The translations under genes were made by a program, and so were the position numbers. The notes below the pieces were generated by a model that searched no databases, had not been told where the DNA came from, and was given only the letters and a program-made list of their open reading frames with translations. A stretch of 64,000 nucleotides of DNA, taken from NCBI GenBank assembly GCA_964036665.1, contig OZ038526.1, forward strand, positions 34,162,001-34,226,000, in the 5' to 3' direction. This DNA comes from Gordius sp. MW1. Lineage: Eukaryota > Nematomorpha > Gordioida > Gordea > Gordiidae. Of the stretch, positions 46,901 through 61,900 are shown piece after piece (positions within the stretch are counted from its first letter, which is position 1; every line of letters starts with the position of its first letter).

Positions 46901-49900
46901 TTATCGTAACCTTGATCACAACTGCTTAACGCGTCCAGCGATGAAGAGTATATGAATTTCGATTTCATCGCGAAGCATTGTATAGGTTCGCGATCCTTTT
47001 GCAAGATGCTAAAAATGATGGGACTACGGTTTTTGGAAAGGATTTGACCGGCCATCGGATTACCTAAAAATGTAAAATGTAAATTATGCATAGATCAATG
47101 GTTCTAATGAAGCAAAAATCGCACTCAAACTTCTGAATAATAATGCGGTCAATTCACGATTTTATGGTTATTTTTTGCATGCTTTGTACCTAGTCGTCCT
47201 GCCAGTCATTATAGATCCCATATTTTTATAAACTTATGTAACACCAAAATCACCGTGATTTTGGTTATTATGGGCCTAAAAATATACTAAATCAGGTAGG
47301 TGGTTAACAAATTTGATTTAAGGATTACATTAAAATTGTCTCGCTTTAATTTCGAATAAAACGCGAGATTCTGCTGCAAATTTTAAAAGCGTTTTGACCA
47401 CCTTTGTTTAAATTTTCGCCAAATGTAAATTTTAGCCAGATTTTTACAAGATAAATCAATTTTAGAACCTAGCCAACACCATAAAAAGCAAGCTAATAAA
47501 GTCCCACGCCCAATTTAATTTTAGTTTTTCAAACTCTTGTTTATTTATGCATACTTGTACATAAATCTTCATTCAAAAATTAAAAATTACCTCGAGCAGA
47601 ATATCGGGTCACCGGACCTGTAAATATGGAATGATCGGAATCTTTTCCATTAGGGTGACCTCCATTATAAGCGGCGTTGTTCATATCGACCTAAAAATGC
47701 AATCATATAAAACGAAGTCAAATTGTTTAATTTTCGCGACAAAGTCAAACGCTTTAAAGATGCGATTTGAATTAGAATCCGACGGGGACAATGTTAATGT
47801 AATAATAATCAGGGAGTGGCTTACGCTTTATTACTAAGATTTCAGGTATCTTATATTCCAAAATAAACACCCAATTAAATTAAACTAAACCCCGCTTATA
47901 AGTTCCCAAATGTTGTTATTGTTAAAAATATCTCGGTTGCATCCGAGGGGACGACTTGATATTGCAGTTGGGAATAACAACAATATTAACAAAAAAATCT
48001 AACAAATATCTTAAAAGTCTTGTGATCGTATTTTGTGTTTCTCATTAACAAAGAAATTTACATTCGTTCCTTATAAAAATGTGGTCAATATCTGCCACTA
48101 CAGAGTTTGGATATCTATTATATCACCCAAAACTTTATAGTCATATATATATTTTACCACAAAATTACTGTCAATATCACAAGTTAGAGCCTTATTAAAA
48201 CAATCCCTTATTAACAATTGCCGAACCTATCACCCTAGCCTAGCTACATCCATGCACAAAAAAACACCAATTAGGAGGTCTATCATGGGCGTAGCCAGCA
48301 TTGGGATTAGAGGGGAACAATAATGATTTAGGGAGGGGCAAAATGATCATTCTTTAAAATTTTAGCCATACTTTTAATAAATCTCAACAAATTTTTGAAT
48401 TTAGGGGGGGGCAGCCCCTCCCTTGGATACGCCCATGATTAGGAAATCTATCAAGATGCGTATGTGTGACAACAAACCTGAGAAGCCCGTTTAATAAGTT
48501 TATTGGCTTCGGCCTTGAGATTTAACCCGGTTGCGGCTCGGGTATTTTGAGAGATGGGAGTTTGGGTTAGGGAAATTTCTTCGTAATTTTGATCGTGATG
48601 CCCGATGAAAGTAGTAGAACCGCCATAATTTTTGTAAATGAACCGAACAAATACGTCGTGGGTTCTTTCGTCACGAACCAACCTGAGCCACAGGCGTTTT
48701 ATGGGAAGCACGGACCTCGAATTCGACCTGTAAAATATATCGGATTCATCTAAAAGTCCATTTGCTCTTAAAGATCTCAGTTTGTGATTTGTGCATAATA
48801 GATTAACTTTTGTGCAATAGATGCGATGGAAATCAAATTACTAAACCGCCCTGAGTGCCGTTGTAACAGGGGAAGTAGCAAAAAGATGTAACAAGGTTAG
48901 AGGTTAAAATGCATCTTCAACGGCGGAACTCAAGGTCTAAAAAACTGGGTATACATATATGATAAAAATTAAATTCGAGTATATTAAGGAAAAATACACT
49001 AATTAAGTTGAGTTTTCCAAACTATGGGCAAAGGGTACTGTTAAAGGCATTCAAAATAAAACATGACGGTTCTCTTCCATTCCAATGAAATTTTTATCCT
49101 CTAAGCCATGCTCTAAAATTTAATGTGGCAAACTTCATTTTAAAAATTCCCATAAAACTCATTTTAAATCATGGTTAAATTATCAAAATAAATATCCTCA
49201 CAAATCAGTCAAAAAACGTACGCGAAAGGAGTATTATTAGGGTCGAGAATGGCTTTATAACGGGCTAGGGTGGGTTGTTGATCAGGGGTCTCCTTGTCCT
49301 TAGCTTTAGAGGGATGAGTATCTTTTGTCGAGTCGGAAGGACTGTCCGGCTCATTCAGAGAGGGAATGAGTGCGATCGGGCCGGGATGGTTTAAATTGGT
49401 TATTATGAATGAGAGGGATTCGGCTAGTCCCCTTTCCCAAGCTTCTAACACCAATAGGTAAGCGTGTAACTTGGGAGATAGTACGGGTAATTGTTCGGGG
49501 CTCCAACCCATTACGCCCGCTAAAAACGAACCTGTAGAATATCAAAGCAAGAATTATAAAGTACGTTTTTAATTTTATTAGTTTACTATAATTATATTTC
49601 TACAGAATATGTTTATGTACATGGGCGTAGCCAGGGGGTGAAAGGAAAAGCGGCTGCCCCCTCTAAATGCAAAATTTTGTTGAAATTTATTAAAATTATG
49701 GTTACAAACTCAAAAAAAAAGTCCATTTTGCCCCTCCCTAAATCATTATAGCCCCTTCTAATTCCAACGCTGGCTAGGCCCATGAGACGGGCTATAACAA
49801 ATGTAACTTATCTTCTAAAACAGTTTTATTAAGCGTAAAAACTGGGAGGCTAATTTACAAACCTAATTCGACCACTAGGAGCCTAACACAAGCCAAACGC

Positions 49901-52900
49901 ATGAGGGTCCAGGCAAAAGAGTGCGGGTCTAAGTGTTGACTTTTCCTCAGTTCTTCCACGCTGGAGTCATTGGGACCGAAAAGAGTTGACGACGGGTTTT
50001 TATAGTCTTCATCTTCATCCTCCGAGGAAGAAGAAGTTGAAGGTCCGGGCGATCCTTCAGAATCGTAGTCTAGGACTTGTGTCGATAAGCTCATATCTTC
50101 GCAAGGCTAAACGAACACGTAATTATGTAAAATATTTCACAAACTTTTAAACAAGAAATTAATTACCTAATCGCAAAGAATAATTTCGAAGGCAGTATTT
50201 TTATTTTATCGGGTTTTACCCGTAATGTCCATCTTACAAGTAAAACCTATATCGCCAGAACCCGAAGTTTTCATAATTTTGTACTCCAATTCCAATTCAA
50301 AATTTATAAAAAAAATCAATAGCATTGCACAATTAAAAATAGCATTAATAACTACTTCGAGTTTGAACAACAAAAAATACACCGGGGGTTAGATTACATT
50401 GGTCAACAAAAAAAAATAACCGGGAAACGGTCAACATATTCCGATAGAGTTTTTTGTGGTGAACACAAATATGTTTCTCGTTTTTTTCCTATACGTCAAG
50501 TTTTTTAGATATTTCGATTCAAAGTTGCGAAAATGACCGTTTTTGATCCTTTTCGATGCTCAATAGAGCGATATTGAATGGCTAAAAAAAAATTTAAACC
50601 TCTAGTGGTAGAACCAACTTAGGGTAAAACATGGGAAAATGATTTTTTCCCTATTGTTTTTACTTTTTCCAATATATCAAATTTCAATTAGTCCCTATGC
50701 GAAGCAGAATCGAGCCTCCCTCCCTCCCTCTCTATCTAATTGGGTTTATAACACTATACTCTTGGTGCATGTGAGTGATTGATGGATGATGTGGGGGTGT
50801 GGGTGTGTAAGAGTAGTGGCGTAATACGAGCTATTCCTCTAGTAAAGAGGGAGGATGACAGGCGTAGTAATAGGAATAGTTCGTATTAACCCACTCACTA
50901 CACTACTCTTGTACCCAGACCCACCACACTCATCAATCACTTACATGCACCAAGGGTATAGTGTTATATAAGCATATAAGCCAATTAGATAGAGAGGGAG
51001 GGAGGCTCAAAGGAAGCCGCGATTTCGCATAGGGACTAATTGCATTTTTGATATATATTAAAAAGTAAAAACAATAGGGGAAAAAATCATTTTTCAATGT
51101 TTTACCCTAAGTTGGTTCTACCACTTAGAGGTTTAAAATTTTTTTTAGCCATTCAATATCGCTCTATTGAGCATCGAAAAGGGTCAAAAACGGTCATTTT
51201 CGCAACCTTGACTCGAAATATTTAAAAAACTTGACGTATAGGAAAAAAACGAAAAACATACTTGTGTTGACCACAAAAAACTCTATCGGAATATGTTGAC
51301 CGTTCCCCGGTTATTTACACAGGACCATTATTTGTTGACAAGTGTTATCTAGAGAAATAATTATCAATAATAACCTTGCGAAGTATACGTGCAAACACAT
51401 TTTGCAGGGGTGGCCTAAAGGTCTCCTTCAGTTTGGGCGTGTAAGCGGGTCGAGCAGGAGCTGAGGTAGGTCGTATATTACCTGAAGGTTGTTGAGGCAT
51501 TACGGAATCAGAATTCATCGTTTCTCTCGTCAACTCAACAGCTAAGTGCAAAATATATGAGGAGGCTAGGATAGGAAGAAAATTTGTTCGATAAAATGCG
51601 TTAAGTAAATAATTTGTAAAGCTTATCAACTTAATCCCTAAAGTATATTTTATTTTATCATTACACCTCGTGTATTTTTTGATCACTTAATAACAGCCAC
51701 GTTCTCCTACATTAATAAGGTTTAAAATTTTAGTACATTTTGAGGTTGTCTAAAATTACTAATGCAGAAATTTGTCGAGTGGAGTTCGAAAAAAATTTAT
51801 AGAGCTTAGATGAAATTATATGATCCTGTTGGATAAATCAAAGAATGGGAACGGAATCAAAAGAATTGCAAACATTAAAAAAAATATGCCTAATACGCAT
51901 TTTTTTAATTTATAATTTATTTTTTTGGGTAAAAATGGTCAATAAAATATACACTAAACGAGCATAATAATAAAAAACTATTTATCAGATTCGTCAAGAG
52001 CCAACAAGGGCAATGCGAAATAAAGATTTATAATAATATTTCGCTATTAAAACGCCAATTTTTCGAATAACTAAATTAATTTTTGAAAAACATACAACAA
52101 TTACTTTCGAAATTGATTGATTATAACGGGCCGCTTCCCATGCACAATATTTGCTAAACTTTATCAAATGTTTAAATATCTCTTTTGATATTTTTTACAT
52201 TTCGTTGTAAAAAGACTGGCTTTTGTTTGGTCCACCTTTGGTTTTAGTCGACTAAACATAAACAGACCAAAAGTTTGACCATAAAATCTTTGGTCCGTTT
52301 ATGCGACATAGATAATTAGACCAAGAAACCCATGGTCTGTTTATGTTTAGTCGACTAAAACCAAAGGTGGACCAAACAAAACCTAGCCCTTTTGCAACAC
52401 TAGTTTCAACATTCAAATACCAGATCAACGCTTTACAAAAATTACTTTGGGTATCGTGGGAGCTAGCGGGCACGTATATTTCTTGATGCCCATACCCAAA
52501 CAATTCGCACCATAGCTTAGCGTCCAATTTAAGGCACGCTATGCGGTATAGCAAACAAGCATCGAACGTGGCTAGGGCGGTCAAAAAACATGATGCGTGT
52601 ATGGAAATCAAAGATTCCGCCAAAAATAGTTTGAGACCGAACCCGGGTTTCGTCAAACTTTCTAACCCGTCTCCTGCTTGACCATGGCCGTTAAACGCGT
52701 TCAAGCCTAGAAAAGATAAAAAAAAATTGAATTTTAAACGTTCATTTCAAGTACAAAATCTTTAACTAAAATACTAAGGAACGAAGTTATTGCATTTTGG
52801 AGGCAAATTGCTTTAGTATTTTTTACCGGGCCACTTAGAGACGTCCATATCTTGGGTTATATCGAGAGGCGAGCTGCTCTTTAAACTAGGGCTATCGCTG

Positions 52901-55900
52901 CCCACCGGTGTTTCTTGTATGAGCAAAAGCCTCGGAGAATAGCCGAGTCCAAGGTCCTGGCTATCACTGTTCCCACCTTTAAGGGCCGGGCTCCTCGGGG
53001 TTGTGTGAGATTGTGTATAATAGTAACGCCACCAAAAATTGAGTATTACGTCGAAGTCGCTATTGCAAATTTGATCTAGCCTAGTGGCTGAAGTGTATAG
53101 GATGGTCGTATCAGTCAAGGGCTCATCACGATTTTCAATGGTTGCAACAGGTTTGTGGGTGTTCACTTGCAAAACCGCAATGATAAAATTTTATTAGTAA
53201 AACGTTAACAAAACAGGTGAGTAATGCGTAAAAATTACTTAAACAATTTTATCGAAAAACATGCTGTCCTTTTTTATGATTTTTCATTCTATGACTATCT
53301 GTCATCGATGGGGATCAGACTTTAAACATTAATTTTCATTCGCCGCTATATATTTATATAAACTATCAAGAATAGTTTGTTTGGTAGAGTAAGGGCGATG
53401 AAAATTAATCAAAATAATAAAAGCCGCTAGAACTCGAAAAGATTACATAATGAATTATATAATTTAATTTAAATTTTATAACCTGACCGGAATTTTTAGC
53501 TTTGCATAGTTTTTGTTTAGCATAAATAATGTATACGTTCAGACACACTTAGTAATTATTAAAAAAAATCTTATTTAAAGTCCCAATGTGCTAATTTTTA
53601 CCAATTTTCTCCTACCTTTAACTTCTTTTAAACATAATATTTCAATCAATATATCTTAAAATTTACTGAGAAACGAAGTAACTCAATTAATTTTTGGAAA
53701 GGCAAACATGTCTAAAAAATAATTCACGCTGCGCAGGGTATACGAATTTCTCCCACTTATATCACAATTGCATCAAATGATAGTTTTTCAAAGGTAAATT
53801 TAAAAAAAATTCTCATAGACGCTTTAATAAACAGTGCGAAATCAACGCAAAATTAACCTACCGGCCTCTACTATACTCTTGCGCAAGTCTCGTTCCTTCT
53901 GTAATTCGTCCGACTCGCTGCCTGTGAAATCCTTAGTTGACGACGGATTCAAAGGGCTCAGGCCTTGAAACAAGCATATAGCCAGGGCGTGGCTGGTATC
54001 TTGCATGGTTAGGAGTCGATTCCACTCGCAACCGGGTTCGGGCTGGGGTGGAACGGGTCCAGAAAAATGATCCAAAACCGTTGTCATTATGTCGTGCGAC
54101 ATGTCCCGCAAAAAGGCTATGGGATCGTAGAGCTCGTGACAGGTTTGAAGGCTAATTTCGTGTTTAAGACCATACAAAATATTAGTGTTGTAAAAACGGC
54201 GTGGTTTTGTTTGGTCGACCTTGGTTTAACTCGACTAAAATTTTTTTGTCTGTTTTTCTTAATCGCATAAATAGACCAAATATTTGGTCAAAAAACCTTT
54301 AGTCTATTCATGTTTAGTCGACTAAAACCAAAGATCGACCAAACAAAACCCAGCCGTTACAACACTACAAAATATATATATATATATTTTGTATAAGACT
54401 AGGTAGATTTATTCCTTAATTGCTCGTAAAATTTTGCAGGTTGTAATTAGCGAAAATGCATTAGGAATTTTACGAAGATCACTGTTTTTAGAGAAAATAA
54501 TGGTAAGCTTTTCGTAGCTTAACGCGCATAGATTTTACAAAATCTACGATTGCAGTAAACAAACATTAGTTATAACATAAGTGAGAAAATACTTCTGCTT
54601 GGCTCCCTCAAGTTAATCAATCCATCTAGTCTATGCGTTAAATATACAAACAGTTTACTCAAGAGCCCATGGGCTGGCACAGGGAACAATAACCCCGTAC
54701 CTAAACTTACAAACAAATTTTACTTATTATTTCCGTCAACTTGTGATTAATCTTTATTTCAAGACGTCCAGACAATATTATATTAAGACGATTTTAGTAA
54801 AATCAAATTAAAAGCCTCATCAACTAGGAGTCAACAAATTTCACTTCATAAAAGAAAACTAATTTTAATACTAATAACAAAAGTTAGCTATTTCTAATTA
54901 CTTGGGTCGTGCGAAATAGGCTAAGAGGTAGGGTAAATCGCTAGTGTCCACGTTATTGAGGGCTTGAACGTTAGAAGAGGTATTAATATTTTGGGGAGAT
55001 TTTATTTGATCAGTTTGGTATAACAAGGAACCCAATTCCATCCTGACGTAAGCTAAAGCACCCAGGGGCTTGTGTAGGCAAGTGAAAGAGTATAGAGTCC
55101 GCAAAAGGCTTTCATTTTGAATGAGCCAAGCGGAACGGGCTTCCACAAAAGTGGCATATTTTTGGTTGCCCGAATCTTTTTTACCACCTCGATTGACACC
55201 CTTTCCATCGCTATTACCTGAAATAGTCGTAAAATGCATTGTCGTAGTTAGAAATGGGGCAAAGGAGATATATTTTTAATTTCGGTTTGCCTATGGCTAA
55301 GTCATAGAAAGGGTTGATCAGGGAGTCTTAAACTCGGTATTCTTAATGAACAATTTGAGACAAATATTAAACGTCAACCAAATATTTAATTAGACCGCTG
55401 ATTTAATAAGTTAAATCCTCTATGAGTAAGTCTTGACCAACTTACCGATCCTATTTGTCTTTCACAAGAGTCTCGTGCAAATCATACAATTAGAACATAA
55501 CCATTCTAAACTAGACTATCTATATGTTACAAAATGATTGGTCTTTAATCAGCTCGGTCAAAGAACATATTTTTTGTCAAAAATTAGATCGATTAAGGGC
55601 CATTAATAAGTTTCAAGCTGTTTTGATTAATATATATTGGATAAGCTATTGTAAAAGAAAGTTATTTTTGCTATGAAAAAATAAAAAAGTATTCCCTAGC
55701 TTTAGCAGAAAATACAGATGCCACCCCAACAAACAGCCTGTAGAACATCAAAACGGCTTAATTATCTGGACAAAGTCGCTATTAATTTTATTTTATTAGT
55801 CAAAGATTAGATATTAGATGTTATCCATAAACCTACATTTCATTCTAATGAAACTCTGAGCTATTAAAGGCCCCAAAAAACAATAAAACTAAACAAAAAT

Positions 55901-58900
55901 CACGCCAAATTACACAAAAAGCCCATTAATACTACGTCTAAACTATTAATATTTCCGAGTAGAATACATGCATTAAACAATATTTCCAATTGTTAGCGTC
56001 AAAACTAAACAATTTCCAAACTTTTGCCAGCATCTTACCCGATTCTTCATTGTCTCCACAAAAATGAGTTGTGGCTTCGATCTCTTTCTCCAGCCATATG
56101 TAAAACCTGAGCCACATCCTAGCTCCCGTTTGATTCCCATAACGGGTAGTTACATTGTCTTTGTCATTTATCGAATCCACCATGGCTAAAATAAATGAAT
56201 TTTTAATAAAAAAATGTGCGAAAAATAACTTTAGCAATTCATTTAATCATGGGCGTAGCCAGCATTGGGATTAGAGGGGGGCAATAATGATTTAAGGAGA
56301 GGAAAAATCAACATTAATTTTAGCCATAATTTTAATAAATTTCAACAAATTTTTGGATTTAGGGGGGCAGCCGCCTCTCCCTACTCCTCCCACCTTAGCT
56401 ACGCCCATGCATTTATTAAGGAAACTGTAATAAAAGTATGGCAATCAACTATTAATGTGATAGCTCATGGGCGTAGCCAAAATTCTAACTAGAAGGGGGG
56501 GGGGGCAATAGAGCTTTAGGGTGGAGGGAAATGATAATTCTATAATTATATATTAAATTTTTTAGAATTTCTAAATTTAGGGGGGGGGGCAGCCGCCACT
56601 CCCTGCCACCCCCTTGGCTACGCCCATGAGATAACCCCTTTCAAGTCTAACACTAGATAAGCTAGTAGAAAAGTATGGGGCCACGAATTACCTAAAATTT
56701 ATGATATTGTTTGAGCTTCTTTCTAGTTGGTAAGTCAGCGATTATAACATAAAAGCAACCATTTTGTAACATTTTTAGTAACAAGCTAGGTTCAATTCAA
56801 AAATACAAACTGCGCAGCTAAGTTAGCCTATTAATCCATTTAAACCTTCCTTATATATAATTCAGTAGAGAAAATTTAATGAAAACCCAATTTAAATTCA
56901 CGATTAATTCTATATTTCTCGGACTTTTAGTTTCCTAAATTGGCTTACCTCCTTGAGGTTCGCCTTCAACTAATCGTGTAGCTGCTTCGGTTTCATCACT
57001 AGTTGAAGAACGTTCGGCATTTACAGGGGGAATATATTCGTCAATTTCTTCTTCGCAAAACGTTGTGTTAGCGAAAGTTGACATGAGCTCGTGAGTTACT
57101 ATTTTGAGGCAGGCTATGAGTTTGAGTTGAGAAAATATGTCATCCCCGTCGGTGCTGGCTTTCCTCCGGTCTCCGTACTTGACCTGACAAATAAAATTCC
57201 CAAATCTTGTCTTTAAAATTAAAATATTTTAGTGTTTAAAATCAAAAATCGATATTGCAAAAACCTTCAAATTTTATTCAATTCTCCTTTTATGACGCTG
57301 CGAGGTTATAAAAGTCATTAAACACTTTATTTTTATCTCTAAATACTAAGCCCCAGTCATTATATCATTTAAAAGTGAGCGAGATGCCTAGAACCCCCCC
57401 CCCCCCCCCGATATTACTAAAATATTTTAATAATAAAATGTCGCTTATTTTGACATTCGCGAATTTATTGTTCTATATGGAAGAATGTGGAGGAGAGAAA
57501 AATTTAAGCAAAATGTTTGAAAGGATTGTGGTCGTAGTTTAAAAAATATTTACGACAAGGTTTATTAAAACATATGCCTCGAGATTAAAGATCGTTGTTA
57601 GTTTGGCGGAACGTCAAGCATAGAGCGGGAAATCATTTTTTTCATTAATGAGAGATTTTTAATGAAGATAACGCCCAGAAGATTTGATTATTTTTAACAC
57701 GTTGTCCATAAAAACCGAATAACATGCTTACAAAAGCGGTGTGAAAGGCATAATCAGGGCAAGCGATTTAATAAGTGATTTAGCATTGAAAACTTAAGCT
57801 TATACGTTAACGACTGATTACCGTGTACAGTCCTACGAATCACTCCTTTTAGGTAGTCTCAGCTTTATAAAAAGGTTAGAAAGATCGCAAAGCTAATTTA
57901 CACGCATACGATAATCACCTATTCTTTTTAACTTTCACCCAAAACTTTTGAAAAATAAAGTCGACGCTTAAAATAACTAAAACAACGCATTAAATGCCAA
58001 ACTCTTAAGTAAAAGGTTATCCCTAAAAATTTTAAAGTAAATAAAAGATTGTGGCTAAAATTTCATAAAATATTCTCCCAAATAAGGCTTAGAAGAAAAA
58101 GCACCCCGTAATGCATATTTCTGGGCATCGTCCTAGCTAGTTGAGAAAGAATCTCGAGGGCTAAGGCTGGGCAACCTATTTTGAGGTAGGTATAGGCGCA
58201 AGCGAAATACAAGTGTCTTTCTTTCGGAGTTATTTGATCACGAGCTCGAGCAGAGCTCGCGGCCTGGCTATCAGCTGATGGGTCACGTGACGGCATCATC
58301 ATGTCGGAGGTGTAAGGTCCGCCCCGGGTGGGCAAACCCTTACGCATTAGGACGTCTGAGGCGGTCATACGTCTCCTCAACAGAGCTGATGCATCTAGGG
58401 CCGACCGAACAGGTCGGGTTTCATCGCTTGAAGTAGTTCCTGAAAAATACATTTTTAATTAATTTTGCATTGCAAAAGTCTCGTTACATTTATAGAATAT
58501 TATATATTAGGACTTGCGCCTAGTTTTCTGGGGCTATCAAAACTCGTCCATACTCCATATAAACGCAGCACATTTGCTTTGCATTTTAAAGGGGGGGGGG
58601 GGGGTGCAAAAAAATCTTTTACAGAAGCATAAGTTTCCATAGCAATTAAAATCAAAATTTAAAGTTGGACAGGGCATGACGGACATACAGAATAATCAAA
58701 AGCAAGCCCATAAATTGGGTAGCAATTAATAGAATACTTAAGAATGAAACGGGTTGCAATTGATATTATTAATTTAATGATTGCTGAATATCGAATATTG
58801 GTCAATCAACCCACATGTAAAATGGGTATTCATTTGCAATTCCATTGTGTTAATAAAATGTGTAGATAGAGGTAATAGGTTTTTATTTAGTATGACAAAA

Positions 58901-61900
58901 GCTTATTCACGAATTAGTAATCTTAAATGTAAAAACAATAACAAACATTGCAAAATCTTTCACCTAGTAGATACTATAGTGTTATAAAAAGACCTGGTTT
59001 TGTTTGGTCGACCTTTGCTATAACTATGACTAACGTCCGACTTAACAGAAAGGGACAAAATAATCTGGTCGTTTATCAAATTCGATTGGTCAACCAAGAA
59101 AAACATATCAAAAGTTTTTATTTATCGGTCTAATATCAAAGGTCGACTAAACAAAACCCAAGTTAGATACAAAGAGACAATTTATTTTTAGAAGAAAATA
59201 GCATAAATAATGATGATTTGGGGATGGCTATAATAATAATTTTGTCAAATTTTAGTCATAATTATATAAAATTTTCAAGAAGTTTTGGATTTAGAGGGGG
59301 GAGCCGCCCCTCCCAGCCACCCCCTGGCTCAGGAGAAGAGAATGGCTTCCAAATAATATTACCCAAAGAGGATGGCACATTAATGTTGGTAGTTGAATTT
59401 TGTGGTATATCTTGAGGGGGCGAAGTGGTCGTGGGCAGAGCTTGAAAATCGTAATGGGATCGGAGGAAATTGTAGAAATTGAAAATGCTGGTGTTGTCGT
59501 AAATATTATCCATTTGCAAGAAAAACGATGAAGGAGCTTCTTTGCCCTCGGTTACGGAGCTAAGCCTGCGCCTAAACCCCATCTTAACCATTTTACCACT
59601 TAATTTGGCGGCCGGCCGGGCTTGAATGCTCGTGTCTGAAGCATCTTTTTTAAGGAAACCCACATTATTTTCGGGCAATGGCGTCATGAGTGCTGTTCGT
59701 GATGCGATTCTAAATAATAATGCGACGATTACTATAAATAAAAAAATTAAAACAAAGCTCTGGCCAATAATTGCATAAATTTGAAAAGGTTTATGTGACG
59801 TTTTCATATTTTTTTTACTAAGCCCCGTGATACCTTACTTAAATAAGGCAACTTAAACGTATGTTTACCAAAATTTGTTTTCATTAAAAAATTGAGAGTA
59901 AGTTTTTCGAAAAGGTTTCCACATTTTAATGATTCTGATTTATACAAGGTTAAAAGTTAGGTGTATGTACCCAGCATTTCCCACAAATTTTTCATTAATA
60001 AACTAAACCTAAATCGAAAAAAAGCAGTTATAAAAGTTAAATCAGCAATATTAAGGTAGATCTAACCCAGCCGACGATTTTCTGCTTCTTGACATGCTGC
60101 CCCTTGCCGAGCGTTGTATAGTTGAGGTCGGGCTTAGGGTATGTAAAAATACAGATAAAGATGCAGGATAATCACCCAAAACCCATAAGCTTATACTCTG
60201 CAAAAAAGGATCTCGAGGTATGGACTCATCGTAAGACGTATTAGGTGTGAAATCCATTTTCGCGTGGCCCCCCAGTATATCCGTGTTGATACCAGCGCTT
60301 TGAGAAGACGAACTTGATTGCCTAATGAAGGGACATATTTAAAACGGGATAATATTAAAAAAATATGAAAAGATAAATTTCGCAGGAAAACTGAAGAGAG
60401 GAAGACCCAACGCAGAGGTCAGATTTGTTTGGAATTTTCTGCCCGAACCCGGCCCGATTAAATTTTTTACTTCATTCGGGCCTGTCCGACCCAACTAATT
60501 GTCCGCCCGGGCCCGCCCGAATCGTTAAAACTGCCCGAATTGCCCGGCCCGAAATATTAAATTTGCCCGTTAATCCCCAATTTATGCGATCCCAAACAGA
60601 GGTCAGATTTATATACATTTTTCTGTCCGAACCCGGCCCGGTCCAAATTTTTACCCGAATTGCCCGCTGAACCTTTCTAAGTCTCCGCTCGGCCATGCCC
60701 GAACTATTAGAGCTGCTCGGCCCAATTAATCAAAGCTCGTTAGACCCGAATTTATGCAATCCCAAAACCTTTCAACCACTATTAAAAAATGGTCACACAA
60801 TTTTGATAAATATTAATTGCTAATGCATTTAGGTTAATAAAAAATTATTTCAATTATTAATACTTACTTTGTTGTAGAATATAATGGAGAAAATTTTTAT
60901 TTGAAGCAAAAAGGAATGGTTGTGAATTAATTATGTATTATAAAAATAAGTAATAGCGTAGATTAGGGAATAAAAAAGGCGAATTGAACCAAATTTTATT
61001 TGGTAAAAAAATTATGGCATGAAGCCTTAGTTCTAAGTCTAGAACGCACAAATGTGTATTGCGAACAATGAAATCGCTTGGCTACATAAATATAAATATT
61101 TCAATCCTTTCCATAAACGTAGCTAAAAAATGCAGTCGGGCAAAGATTTAACTGGGGGGGGGGGCAGCATTCGCGATATACAATCTAGTAAAAAAGTAAC
61201 AAGCTAATATACTATGATTTTAATTTAACTATGCCCGAATCTTATCAGCGTGCCCGCCCGGGCCGGCCCGAAAATTAAAATTTAAGACAGTTGCCCAGCG
61301 GGCCGGGACGGGCAAATCTGGTCTCTGGACCCAAGCCTACTTGTATTCATAAAATAAGGCACGATTTAAAAATTTGCAAGATAAAGAAAGATATATGTAA
61401 ATATAGAGACAAATGGGAACTAACGTTGAAAGGACTGACCACCAGCCTAGTTGATAAACAGTCATAGGAAGAATAATATTCATGGAGCGCTCAAATAATT
61501 GACTAACTTTCAAGGGCATTATCTCATAGGCGTAACAAGGGGTGGCAGGGAGGGGCGGCTTCTTCCCTCTAAATCCAAAAATTCTTCAAATTTTAATATA
61601 ATTATGGCTAGAATTACTAAAAATTTAATTTTGCCCCTCCCTAAATTATTATTGTCCCCCTCTAAATCCAATCCTTGCTAAGCCCATGCATATTCTCCTC
61701 TTTGGAAAGCTTCGTTTAAAATCTAGTAAACTAATTGCAAAAAATTATTTTACAATTAAAAACGAGGTTAAAAACAATTTGATCAGTAATCCATGATTGC
61801 TGAAAATAAAATTATTGATTGCCCTAAAATAAAGGGCAACCTTACTTTTTAGCGTTTTATTAGATAAAATATCCACAAAAGTATGGGTTGCTCGAGTCCT

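Noticed and set aside
52252..52436. Extension of the exon n frame to 52252
   Set aside because: The extra sequence is a palindromic MITE. A GTAAAG donor at 52436 with the correct phase precedes it.
59262..59362. Extension of the exon g frame to 59262
   Set aside because: The extra residues (GGGWEGRLPP type) come from a truncated MITE. Donor GTAATA at 59362 fits the phase of exon h.
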